Under the pieces are notes generated by a model. That model searched no databases. It saw only the letters and a program-made list of their open reading frames with translations, and had not been told where the DNA came from. A program made the translations under genes and the position numbers. From positions 1-8,631 of the forward strand of contig JAJWOJ010000063.1 of assembly GCA_021635425.1 (NCBI GenBank): a stretch of DNA of 8,631 nucleotides. Reading direction: 5' to 3'. How positions within the stretch are numbered: position 1 is the stretch's first letter; each line of letters opens with the position of its first letter. The stretch comes from Clostridiales bacterium. Its GTDB lineage: Bacteria > Bacillota > Clostridia > Christensenellales > Borkfalkiaceae. This document shows, piece by piece, positions 1 through 7,485 of this stretch.

Positions 1-471
1 CTGCGCTATCCTTATTCCGGGTTTTCCTCTGGAAATGTCCTCGATAACCATATCGCCCGTTATCGAAGAGGGGCAACGCGAGATCTCGTAAGCCGTATTG
101 TTGTTTATCAGCTTATAAGTGCAACCCGTCTCCTTAGCTCTCGTAAAAGCAAAGCTTTCGGACCATTCGGAAACGTCGTGAACGCTGTCGCCGGGGATCG
201 CCCTGACCGTAACCTCGTAATTGCCGTCGGTAAGCTTGGACATATCGTATGTCGGAGTGTTCACCGTTGCGGGATACGACGTTCCGTCTTCCTTTACGGC
301 GTTTATCTCGTATCTTCGCGCGTTGGCTACGGTTTTCCATGTGAGGACGTAGTTTAAATCCATAGTCAGCTCCTGCGGGGCAGACAATGCCGTCTTTCCG
401 CAGGACACCGCCATCATAAGGCAAAACACAGCCGCCGACAACACTATTATTATATTTTTGATTTTTTTCAT
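1..471 (-). CDS. Surface lipoprotein with fibronectin-III-like domain, probable start of BspA-type LRR (3' part outside window)
   Basis: The reading frame is open from an ATG at 471-469 to the window edge, giving 157 residues with no stop, so the gene is cut at its 3' end. A strong GGAGG (complement of 478-482) lies 6 bases before the ATG and decides the start. The N-terminus is a lipoprotein signal: MKKIKN, a hydrophobic stretch at about 7-22, then a lipobox A-V-S-C with Cys24 as the predicted lipidated residue. Residues about 32-112 read as a fibronectin-III-like beta domain (LTW around 43-45, Y54, a DGNYEVTVRA strand at 82-91, SEWS at 101-104). From about 118 the pattern ITGDMVIEDISRGKPGIRIA resembles the first BspA-type LRR_5 repeat, which normally continues with many copies. 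The gene follows the large vWA gene by 57 bases, so it is probably the operon tail or an accessory substrate. The lipoprotein call is solid; the LRR call is inference from one partial repeat. Confidence 0.8.
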   Translation of the reverse strand, partial: MKKIKNIIIVLSAAVFCLMMAVSCGKTALSAPQELTMDLNYVLTWKTVANARRYEINAVKEDGTSYPATVNTPTYDMSKLTDGNYEVTVRAIPGDSVHDVSEWSESFAFTRAKETGCTYKLINNNTAYEISRCPSSITGDMVIEDISRGKPGIRIAQ

Positions 472-488
472 TAAAGTCCTCCGATTAT

Positions 489-515
489 GCGGGTATGCGT
501 TTTAACGCTACCCGC
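489..515 (-). other. Intercistronic hairpin between vWA gene stop and lipoprotein RBS
   Basis: The arms GCGGGTA (489-495) and TACCCGC (509-515) are exact reverse complements. They continue inward, past a single unpaired T at 496, into GCGT (497-500) and ACGC (505-508) around a TTTA loop. This makes an 11-bp GC-rich stem with one bulge. It sits 13 bases after the stop of the two-vWA gene and 6 bases before the GGAGG of the lipoprotein gene. No run of T follows the stem on either strand, so it does not look like a standard intrinsic terminator. A role in mRNA processing, 3'-end protection or differential expression of the lipoprotein is inference. Confidence 0.6.
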
Positions 516-528
516 GCGGTAAACCCGA

Positions 529-3432
529 TCAAGACTGCTTCTTGTCGCGAGCTTCGCGGATAATTTCGTGAAGCCACTTGAACTTGAATTTCCTTACGGC
601 GATTTCCGTTACGAACAGGATAATCGCTATTATCATAAACAAGTATCTGGGGTCGAATACCTTTTCTATCGTCTTGTCAAAATTATCGAACACTGCGTAA
701 TGAGCCTCGTTCATATCCGAAAGGTATGCTCCTCCGCCGTTTTCGGCTACCGTTTTAAAGAATTTTTCTTCATAATCGATATCTGCAGCCTGCAACGCGA
801 GATCATATTCTTTTGAATACGAAAAAGCTTTGTATACCGTATAAGTTGCGAGTTCATTGCCGTCTTTATCCTTTTTGACGAGCGTTATCGAATATATGCC
901 CGCTTTTTTGACTACGAACGTACATCTTCCGAAGTTGTTCGCTTCGGCAAGAAGGGAAGTAACGTATAAGCTGCGATTTCCGCCCTCGGTTACGGCGTTC
1001 ATCGAAATCTCTTCGGTATTATCCGTACCCGAACTTACGTCCCTAATTTTTCCCTCGACCCTTTCGCCGTCTTTAAGCGTTGCGAACACGCTTACGCGGT
1101 TGATATAGTTGTCTTCGGAAAGCTCCACCCTCATTTCGTTGGGGCGGATATTTTCCGTAGGCATAAGGTTGCCGATTATATTGCCTATAAGCTCGCGTCC
1201 CGTTTCCGACGACATAAAGTCGCTCGACCATTCGCTCGCCTGCAAATCGGTCATGAAGCTGCCGACCGTACCTTTACCGAATTTCCACTGCGCATACAGC
1301 GGCACTTCGTAATCGCCCTTCAATATCAGATAATCGTTGGATTTAACCCTTACGCCGTAGAAACCGCCGAGTTGGGGAGTATCTAACTGATAAGTTTTTC
1401 TCTTTACGACGTTTCCGTTTTCGTCTTTGGTTTCCTCTTCTCTGTAAGGCAACCCCGCGAGAACAGGCGAAGTGGCTTTGTCGACAGTGATATAGAACGG
1501 TTCTTCGTTTACTTCTTTAAGCTGTTTAACGTTCAACTCTTCACGCATTTCGCCGTAGAGTTTCGTCAGATTGCTCGAATCGTAAGTACGCACCCTTCTT
1601 CCGCCGGGAATACCGCTCTGCTGTCCGCCCGCCGCGTCGATAAGTCTTTGAAGAGACTTGACGCTAGCTGCGTCGGAAGCTTCTGAACCTATTCCCAAAG
1701 CCGAAAACGTGATTTTATCGGATTTATAGTAGCTTTCAAGAATCGCCTCGCAATCGGTCGCTTCAGAGGCGTTTATCTGCGCGTCCGTAACCATTATAAT
1801 GTGACGTCTGCTTACTTTTTTATTGGCTATGAGCATCTGAACCGCTTCTTTTACGGCTCCCGTAAATACCGTGCCGCCGCCGAGTTCGGGCATTTTATTC
1901 TGCAAGGTATCGTAAATAACGCTCTTTTGCGTTACGGGCGTGAGATCGAGAACTCTCTGATAAGAGTCGTCGAAAGTGATTATACCGAAATAGTCTCTTT
2001 CGGTAAGCGCGTTAAGACATTCGCCCGCGCCGTTTATCGCGTGCCAGTAAGCGTTCTGCCCTGCCGCGGAAATACTTGCCATCGAACCCGAACGGTCGAT
2101 CAATACGACTACCGCGATAGGCGGAGTGTAGTCTATCGCCTGAACGGGCAACATCGATTGCAACAACGTTCCGCTTAAATCCAGCCTGTTATAAGCGTGT
2201 GCCGTAGAACCTTCTCCGACCGTTCCGTCTTCAGTTCCGCCCGCGGTAAACAAGCCGCCGCCGTATTCATAAACGTAAGAATACAGCATTTCGTCGAAAT
2301 TTTCGGGCATTTCCGAACTCGACAAATCTTCGTTGGCAATATTGTTAAGCACAACCTGATCGTACTGTCTCAACTCGTCGATCGTCTGAGGCATATTTTT
2401 GGCTTCGCCCGTCGCGTGGACGTTGGCGATTGTCGGTTTATACCCCTGCGAAGTAAGAAGATCCGCAAGTTCGACCGATTCGCCCTCGGCATGCTCGATA
2501 ATAAGCACCTTATCGAATTTTTCGAGCAGGAAATAAGTTGTGTAACTGTTATTTTGTTCAACCGCGTCCGAACCGCTTATTTTCGCCTCTATTTTGCGAA
2601 GTTCGGTTTCGCCTCCGAACGCATAAGTGAAATTCACGCTTTTCGCGCCGACCGAAAGGTCTACGTCTTTCGTTTCGATTTCGCTTCCGTTATCGTAAAG
2701 CGTAACGGAGACGGTCGATTGCGCGGTGGACGATAAAAGAACGTCTATCGAACACTCGTCGCCCGCCTTGACGTGATAATCGGGCAAAGTTATACCCGTT
2801 ATTCTCGCGTCGCTGCCGTCGAAAGAGGACGGAATGTTTACGGTGTCGACCACGATGTTCTTAGCCGTTACGGATTTTATTACCGTGAGCGCGTCTTCGT
2901 CGGTCTCTTTACCGTCGGTAATAAGCACTATTTTACTTGTGCCGTTGCCCGTAAACAAATCTTTTGCGTAAGACAGCGCCGCTGCGATATCCGTCGCGCT
3001 CGTATCGGGCTTATCGGCTCTCATATATTCTTCGAAAACCTTGTCCGCGTCGGTGGAAAATTCCGCAACGTAACGCTGATTGAACCCGAAAGTGACTATA
3101 CCTATATTGAATTTATCGTTTTTGCCCGCGTCGAGAACGGCTTTTACGAAGCTGTCTCTGTTTTCTGCCGACTGTTCTTCGGTGTCGGACATGTCGACGA
3201 GCAATAAAACCTGGTTGCCCGTGTTGTTGTGTTCGGAATGAAAGGTCATTCCCGAAAGCACCGTTACGGACAAAACCATAACTATGAGTTGAAGAACTAT
3301 CGTCGTGATACGATTTCTGTTTCTTCTGTATTTTTTAGAAAGCCTGAAATGAGGCAGCAACACCAACGCTATCGCGGGTATTATAAGCAATAATAACCAG
3401 GGGTTGGAAAAACTTAACCATAAACTACGCAT
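529..3432 (-). CDS. Large membrane-anchored protein with two vWA domains and a glutamine-amidotransferase-like domain
   Basis: This 967-residue protein starts at an ATG (3432-3430) with GGAGG 9 bases upstream (3442-3446) and ends in TGA at 531-529. Membrane segments lie at about 11-28 and 43-62, with a basic loop between them, and at about 930-946, followed by a basic tail. This predicts a large extracytoplasmic body. vWA domain 1 (about 74-205) has the metal site D80-x-S82-x-T84, T147 and D173. A CARDB/Ig-like stretch follows (about 210-303). A GATase-1-like Rossmann segment (about 307-430) has GGGLFTAGG at 391-399 but no obvious nucleophile Cys. vWA domain 2 (about 438-635) has a textbook D446-R-S448-G-S450, T521 and D550. 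A further module (about 645-760) and an Ig-like stretch (about 775-870) precede the last helix. The layout matches vWA/GATase-like proteins encoded beside MoxR and DUF58 genes. The biochemical role is unknown; it may be a metal-dependent scaffold for envelope protein assembly (inference). Confidence 0.9.
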   Translation of the reverse strand: MRSLWLSFSNPWLLLLIIPAIALVLLPHFRLSKKYRRNRNRITTIVLQLIVMVLSVTVLSGMTFHSEHNNTGNQVLLLVDMSDTEEQSAENRDSFVKAVLDAGKNDKFNIGIVTFGFNQRYVAEFSTDADKVFEEYMRADKPDTSATDIAAALSYAKDLFTGNGTSKIVLITDGKETDEDALTVIKSVTAKNIVVDTVNIPSSFDGSDARITGITLPDYHVKAGDECSIDVLLSSTAQSTVSVTLYDNGSEIETKDVDLSVGAKSVNFTYAFGGETELRKIEAKISGSDAVEQNNSYTTYFLLEKFDKVLIIEHAEGESVELADLLTSQGYKPTIANVHATGEAKNMPQTIDELRQYDQVVLNNIANEDLSSSEMPENFDEMLYSYVYEYGGGLFTAGGTEDGTVGEGSTAHAYNRLDLSGTLLQSMLPVQAIDYTPPIAVVVLIDRSGSMASISAAGQNAYWHAINGAGECLNALTERDYFGIITFDDSYQRVLDLTPVTQKSVIYDTLQNKMPELGGGTVFTGAVKEAVQMLIANKKVSRRHIIMVTDAQINASEATDCEAILESYYKSDKITFSALGIGSEASDAASVKSLQRLIDAAGGQQSGIPGGRRVRTYDSSNLTKLYGEMREELNVKQLKEVNEEPFYITVDKATSPVLAGLPYREEETKDENGNVVKRKTYQLDTPQLGGFYGVRVKSNDYLILKGDYEVPLYAQWKFGKGTVGSFMTDLQASEWSSDFMSSETGRELIGNIIGNLMPTENIRPNEMRVELSEDNYINRVSVFATLKDGERVEGKIRDVSSGTDNTEEISMNAVTEGGNRSLYVTSLLAEANNFGRCTFVVKKAGIYSITLVKKDKDGNELATYTVYKAFSYSKEYDLALQAADIDYEEKFFKTVAENGGGAYLSDMNEAHYAVFDNFDKTIEKVFDPRYLFMIIAIILFVTEIAVRKFKFKWLHEIIREARDKKQS

Positions 3433-3448
3433 AAATTCTCTCCTCCCC

Positions 3449-5512
3449 TTACATATTGTCCAGTAGCTGCAATATCCATTCTATGAACAATATCGCAACA
3501 AGCGCGGCGGCGAAATACAGAAGAAGATCTCTGTAGAAGTCCTTCTCGTTTCTCGTCTGGTACGGATCCGCAAGGCTTTCCTGTATGCTGAAAATATTGA
3601 GTTCGGAAGAAGCTATCTTTACAAAGAAACTGTCCGAAAATTCTCTGCCGAAAGCCGACGTCTGAGACACCGTGTAGCTGCCCGGGGTGTTTACGCGCAT
3701 CTTCGCGGGGAATTCGCCGTACTCCGTCGTGGCGGTACTCGTCACCGAAAGCGACGACCCCATGCTCTGAAGCGTTACGTCTTCGCCTACGGTATAGACG
3801 TATTTATCCGTTGCGGACGGGAATATCGCCTTAAACAGGTTATTCATAAACAGCGCGAAAGACCCCGTTCCGTCTATTCCCCAATCGGAATACTTGAGCG
3901 AGAAAGTAAGCACCGCCACCCTCGAGTTTTCCGTTTCCTTATATATAAGGGCGGGATAGCCGTCTATAGACATAAGAACTTTATAGCTGTCGTCGTTGAC
4001 GGTCAGACGTCTGTATTTGCTGATCGTTATTCTCGTCGGATCGACGTTTCTCATAAGGGGATGCCCCTCTCCGTCCTCGCCGTATTCGAGTTCGGGATAA
4101 CCCGTATTTGTAGGATACGTCTGAGAAAGCGGATATTCGTCGCCGTTGAGCGAGAAACCGCAGCCAGACGGAGCCTTGGACGGGTTTACAAGAAATACGA
4201 AACCGTCTTCGGGAAGTTTGGCGGGCATAGTGTTTTCGAAAACGTAATAGTCGTAACCGCTTATGACTTCGGGATCGCCCGTACTTACCGGAGTGTATTT
4301 AATGTTCCATTTATCGGAGTATTTATTCTGCGCGTAAGTGAGCGCACCCGTGATAAACGGACTTAACGAACCTTTTTTATTCGAGTCGACGCTGTAATAA
4401 TACATATTGAGTTTGTTTTTATTACCGCCGTAAATCTCGAACGTGTTATCTTCTACGAGCGAATCGTTTTCGCTTATGCTTACCGTAATTTTATCAAACG
4501 AAACTATACCCGTTTCGTCGCCCGTGGACGGATCGGTCAGCCCGATTTTACCGCGCAGATCTATTATTTCCGCGCCGTCGTATCTGCCTACGCCCGTTCC
4601 CTCTTCCGCGTCGTCGGCTTCGTTTATGTTGTAAGTAAACACTATACGTTTTGACTCGTCACCCGTACACGAAACGACTACCGGGTCAAACACCAAGTCT
4701 TCGCCCGAATCTTCGTCGGTCGCGTTCGCGCCGGTAACGTTGACGTTCACCTCTAAGTCGAGCGGACGACCGTAACAAGCCACCTCTATAATAATGTTAT
4801 AGTAGTTATCGACTATTTCGGCGTAAGCGTTAAGAATGGACGCGTTCCATTCGGTTTCTTTTACGACTTCGTCGCGCTTGAACTGAATACCGCTCGGCAC
4901 GTTATAGAAATTCGTATCCGTATAGAGATAAACCGCCGTTTCGGGGTTGCCCTCTATAAGTTTTTCGCACATTTTAACCGCTCCGTCGAGATCGGCTTTA
5001 CCGTAAGTGCATTTAGCGTCCGTAAGCGAATCGAGAGAATCGAAAACCTGCGCTTTATTATCCGAGCTTACGTTCTGCGTGAGAAAATACGGCGAATTGT
5101 CCGCAATTATTATCGAAACTTTTCCGTTTGCGGCGAAAGTTTCCGTTGCGAGAGTGCGCACTTTGCTTACCGCGCGTTGAAAACGCGTTTCGTCGCCGCT
5201 TTTTGCTTTCATGCTTGCCGAAGAATCGATAATCGCGATTACTTCGGGTTCTTCCGTCTGCGTTTTCAGAATTTGCGACGGTTTTGCAAGTATCATCGAG
5301 CAAATCGCAACGATAAGTATCTGACATATTATAATAAGTATGTCTATCAATCTGCTTGTAGGGAGCTTTTTCTTTTTGTACTTCCGGCTCAGTCTCCACA
5401 CATATGTGCTTGAAATGAACTTTTGCTGATAGTTAGGCTTGATTATATATATTATTATAAGTATCGCAATGCCTATAAGCCCCAGAAGCCCCCAGGGTAT
5501 CAATAGTTTCAT
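3449..5512 (-). CDS. BatA-like membrane protein with N-terminal aerotolerance-regulator domain and vWA domain
   Basis: This is a 687-residue protein. Residues 1-80 match the BatA N-terminal type (PF07584): helix at about 4-24, a very basic loop (RKYKKKK at 43-49), then a helix at about 56-75. A vWA domain follows (about 90-215) with metal-site residues D96-S-S98-A-S100 and D199. The position normally held by the MIDAS Thr appears to read K-A-D-L-D (172-176), with Ala for Thr. Then come a beta-rich stretch (about 235-360), a GATase-like segment (about 367-565), an Ig-like stretch (about 572-633) and a C-terminal helix (about 663-681). Positive-inside charge places the vWA domain outside the cytoplasm. 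The start codon overlaps the DUF58 stop as ATGA (5512-5509). No good Shine-Dalgarno lies at normal spacing, so translation is probably coupled to DUF58. The next gene follows after 16 bases. It is longer than classical BatA proteins (about 330 residues); function is inferred from family and context only. Confidence 0.9.
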   Translation of the reverse strand: MKLLIPWGLLGLIGIAILIIIYIIKPNYQQKFISSTYVWRLSRKYKKKKLPTSRLIDILIIICQILIVAICSMILAKPSQILKTQTEEPEVIAIIDSSASMKAKSGDETRFQRAVSKVRTLATETFAANGKVSIIIADNSPYFLTQNVSSDNKAQVFDSLDSLTDAKCTYGKADLDGAVKMCEKLIEGNPETAVYLYTDTNFYNVPSGIQFKRDEVVKETEWNASILNAYAEIVDNYYNIIIEVACYGRPLDLEVNVNVTGANATDEDSGEDLVFDPVVVSCTGDESKRIVFTYNINEADDAEEGTGVGRYDGAEIIDLRGKIGLTDPSTGDETGIVSFDKITVSISENDSLVEDNTFEIYGGNKNKLNMYYYSVDSNKKGSLSPFITGALTYAQNKYSDKWNIKYTPVSTGDPEVISGYDYYVFENTMPAKLPEDGFVFLVNPSKAPSGCGFSLNGDEYPLSQTYPTNTGYPELEYGEDGEGHPLMRNVDPTRITISKYRRLTVNDDSYKVLMSIDGYPALIYKETENSRVAVLTFSLKYSDWGIDGTGSFALFMNNLFKAIFPSATDKYVYTVGEDVTLQSMGSSLSVTSTATTEYGEFPAKMRVNTPGSYTVSQTSAFGREFSDSFFVKIASSELNIFSIQESLADPYQTRNEKDFYRDLLLYFAAALVAILFIEWILQLLDNM

Positions 5513-6411
5513 TCGATTACACCAACCTTTAACAACTCTCCGAACAAAACCCTCTCAATGGGTTGGTCGGTGCTTACGGAAACGTAGTCGACGTCACGCT
5601 TTGCGCAGAATGTACGGATATCCTGCTTAAAATCTTTCAAAGCCGCCTCATACGCTTTCTGTTCGGCGCGGGTTATTCTGATTCTCATATTTTTGCTCGT
5701 ATCGTCGACGCCCTCCGATTCGGAGTCTATAAGCGTAACGCGCCCGTCGTAAGCGGGTTCGAGTTCGTCGGGCGTAAGCACCTGAACGAGCAGAACTTGT
5801 CTGTGTTTATAGCGCAGATAATCAACGGCTTTCTTCCAGTCGCTATCGGTCATAAAGTCCGATATTATAACCGAAAGCCCGTTGTTTGCGCTTGTATCGG
5901 GGCAGGAAGCGACGCATTTTTCAATGTCCGCCTCGCCGTCGAAAACAACCTCTTCGAGCTGACTTACAGCGCGGAAGTAGGAATTTTTACCTATTATAGT
6001 ACCGAACGGATTGGAGGTCTTTTCGCCTTTCATGATATTGAACGTAACTTTATCCATATTATGAACAGCCAAAAATCCGAGCGCGGCGGCAGCGCCCAGC
6101 GCATATGCCGCTTTGTTCGGATCGTCTTTACCCATCGATGCAGAACAATCGAGAAAAATCTGAATCTGCATCTGACGTTCGTCGGTAAATAATTTCAAGA
6201 AGAATTTTTCGAAACGACTGTATAAGTTCCAATCTATACGACGTATATCGTCGCCTAACTGATATTCGCGGAAATCTGCGAACTCGACGGTCTGACCGTA
6301 GGAATTAACAAGGTGCTTTCCTCCGAAATATCCTGCCAGATTAGATTTTAAATTTAAGGACAGCGTTTCGAGCCGACTGAAAAATTTGTCGTTTAAATAC
6401 GAAACTTTCAT
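5509..6411 (-). CDS. DUF58 domain-containing protein (soluble, vWA-like)
   Basis: This 300-residue protein starts at an ATG (6411-6409) with GGAG 8 bases upstream (6420-6423). The DUF58 hallmark is clear at about 43-76: EFADFREYQLGDDIRRIDWN, then the acidic/aromatic stretch running to FTDE. A vWA-like fold follows with metal-site residues D88-x-S90-x-S92 (DCSAS) and a second-strand Asp at D185 (IISDF). Many DUF58 proteins begin with two membrane helices. This one has none, so it should be cytosolic or peripheral. It lies directly downstream of moxR, the standard neighbourhood in which DUF58 proteins are thought to be partners or substrates of the MoxR ATPase. It overlaps the BatA-like gene by 4 bases. 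The family assignment is secure; the molecular activity is not known. Confidence 0.94.
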   Translation of the reverse strand: MKVSYLNDKFFSRLETLSLNLKSNLAGYFGGKHLVNSYGQTVEFADFREYQLGDDIRRIDWNLYSRFEKFFLKLFTDERQMQIQIFLDCSASMGKDDPNKAAYALGAAAALGFLAVHNMDKVTFNIMKGEKTSNPFGTIIGKNSYFRAVSQLEEVVFDGEADIEKCVASCPDTSANNGLSVIISDFMTDSDWKKAVDYLRYKHRQVLLVQVLTPDELEPAYDGRVTLIDSESEGVDDTSKNMRIRITRAEQKAYEAALKDFKQDIRTFCAKRDVDYVSVSTDQPIERVLFGELLKVGVIE

Positions 6412-6457
6412 TTTGCGAACTCCAAGTCATAAACCGCCGCGGAAATTTCGCGCGCGA

Positions 6458-7456
6458 TCACTTTTTCCCTTTAAACGTCTTGCTTACTTCTTCGACTATC
6501 AGCTTAATGATATCGTCTGCCGAAATTCTCTCCGCGATAGCTTCGAAATTGAGTTTGAGACGATGACGAAGAACGGGATATGCGAGTTCGTTGATGTCCG
6601 AATACGCGACGTTGAATCTGCCCTTTATCAAAGCTACGACCTTCGCCGCCGAAATAAGCGCCTGTCCCGCACGCGGGCTTGCGCCGACTCTGACGTACTT
6701 CTTTGCGGCTTCCGAAGCGTTCTCGCTGTCGGGATGAGTTGCCGAAGTCAAAGTCATCGCATAGCGGAGAACTTCTTCCGCTACGGGGATCTGGTTCGCC
6801 GTCTCTCTCATTTTGAGAAGCTGTTCGCCGTTACAAGCCGCTTCCGCAACTTCCGCCATAGTCTTCTGCGTCATATCGACTATCTGCATAAGTTCTTCGA
6901 GGCTGGGATTGGGAACGATGAGTTTGAACATGAAACGGTCCATCTGCGCTTCGGGAAGCGGATAGGTACCGTCCTGCTCGATGGGGTTCTGCGTTGCAAG
7001 AACGAAGAACGGTTCCGCAAGTTTTCTCGAAACACCCATTACGGTAACGGTATGTTCCTGCATCGCTTCGAGCAGTGCTGACTGAGTTTTGGGCGTTGCA
7101 CGGTTGATTTCGTCCGCAAGAATAATGTTACTGAAAATAGGTCCCGGCTGGAATTTGAAAGTCGAGTTGCCGTTTTCGTCCTTTACGATAATGTTAGTAC
7201 CCGTAACGTCCGCCGGCATAAGGTCGGGCGTAAACTGAATACGGGAGAACGGAAGATCGAAAACTCTTCCGAGCGATCTTACAAGTCTTGTCTTGCCGAC
7301 CCCGGGAACGCCTTCGAGAAGTACGTTACCGCCGGCTATCATGGCTACGATAGTACCTTCGACTACGTCTTTCTGACCTATAACGTCTCTGCCTACCTGT
7401 TTAAAAATCTCGTTGCATTGTGCGCTGAACTGTTCGATGTCCTTTTCTGTTATCAT
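6458..7456 (-). CDS. moxR: MoxR-family AAA+ ATPase
   Basis: This is a complete 332-residue AAA+ ATPase of normal MoxR length. All nucleotide-handling motifs are present: Walker A GVPGVGKT (49-56, K55), Walker B IILADEINRA (111-120, D115 and E116), sensor 1 in LATQNP (N157), the likely arginine finger in MDRF (R174), and sensor 2 in GASPRAG (R262). The stretch TPDLMPADVTG (76-86) and the EQDGTYPLPEAQMDRF region (160-175) are typical of MoxR. It is expected to form hexameric rings in the cytosol and to act as a chaperone-like remodeller on the neighbouring vWA/DUF58 proteins (family knowledge). The start ATG (7456-7454) has only a weak GAGAG-type ribosome site about 9 bases upstream, and the preceding gene ends 29 bases before it. 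It probably belongs to the subfamily linked to DUF58 and BatA, but assigning a subfamily would need a tree. Confidence 0.97.
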   Translation of the reverse strand: MITEKDIEQFSAQCNEIFKQVGRDVIGQKDVVEGTIVAMIAGGNVLLEGVPGVGKTRLVRSLGRVFDLPFSRIQFTPDLMPADVTGTNIIVKDENGNSTFKFQPGPIFSNIILADEINRATPKTQSALLEAMQEHTVTVMGVSRKLAEPFFVLATQNPIEQDGTYPLPEAQMDRFMFKLIVPNPSLEELMQIVDMTQKTMAEVAEAACNGEQLLKMRETANQIPVAEEVLRYAMTLTSATHPDSENASEAAKKYVRVGASPRAGQALISAAKVVALIKGRFNVAYSDINELAYPVLRHRLKLNFEAIAERISADDIIKLIVEEVSKTFKGKK

Positions 7457-7485
7457 TTTTTTCTACTCTCTGTATTTTAAATTTT

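Noticed and set aside
134..424. Minus-strand 96-residue open frame inside the lipoprotein gene
   Set aside because: It is a shifted frame of the lipoprotein gene. The true frame has the GGAGG site, signal peptide and lipobox, whereas this one is Arg-rich and starts internally.
489..515. Intrinsic terminator
   Set aside because: The stem is strong, but neither strand has a T-run after it, so it is reported as a hairpin and not as a terminator.
529..3432. Reading the large protein as an active glutamine amidotransferase
   Set aside because: The GATase-like segment has no Cys to serve as nucleophile and no recognisable catalytic triad, so only the fold resemblance is claimed.
5563..6192. Plus-strand open frame (209 residues) opposite the DUF58 gene
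   Set aside because: It lies fully inside a confidently assigned gene, has no recognisable motif and no convincing RBS.
6386..7081. Long plus-strand open frame (231 residues) opposite moxR and the DUF58 start
   Set aside because: It is antisense to a gene with every MoxR motif intact. Its translation is Arg/Phe-rich and shows no domain, so it is a by-product of the codon usage of the real gene.
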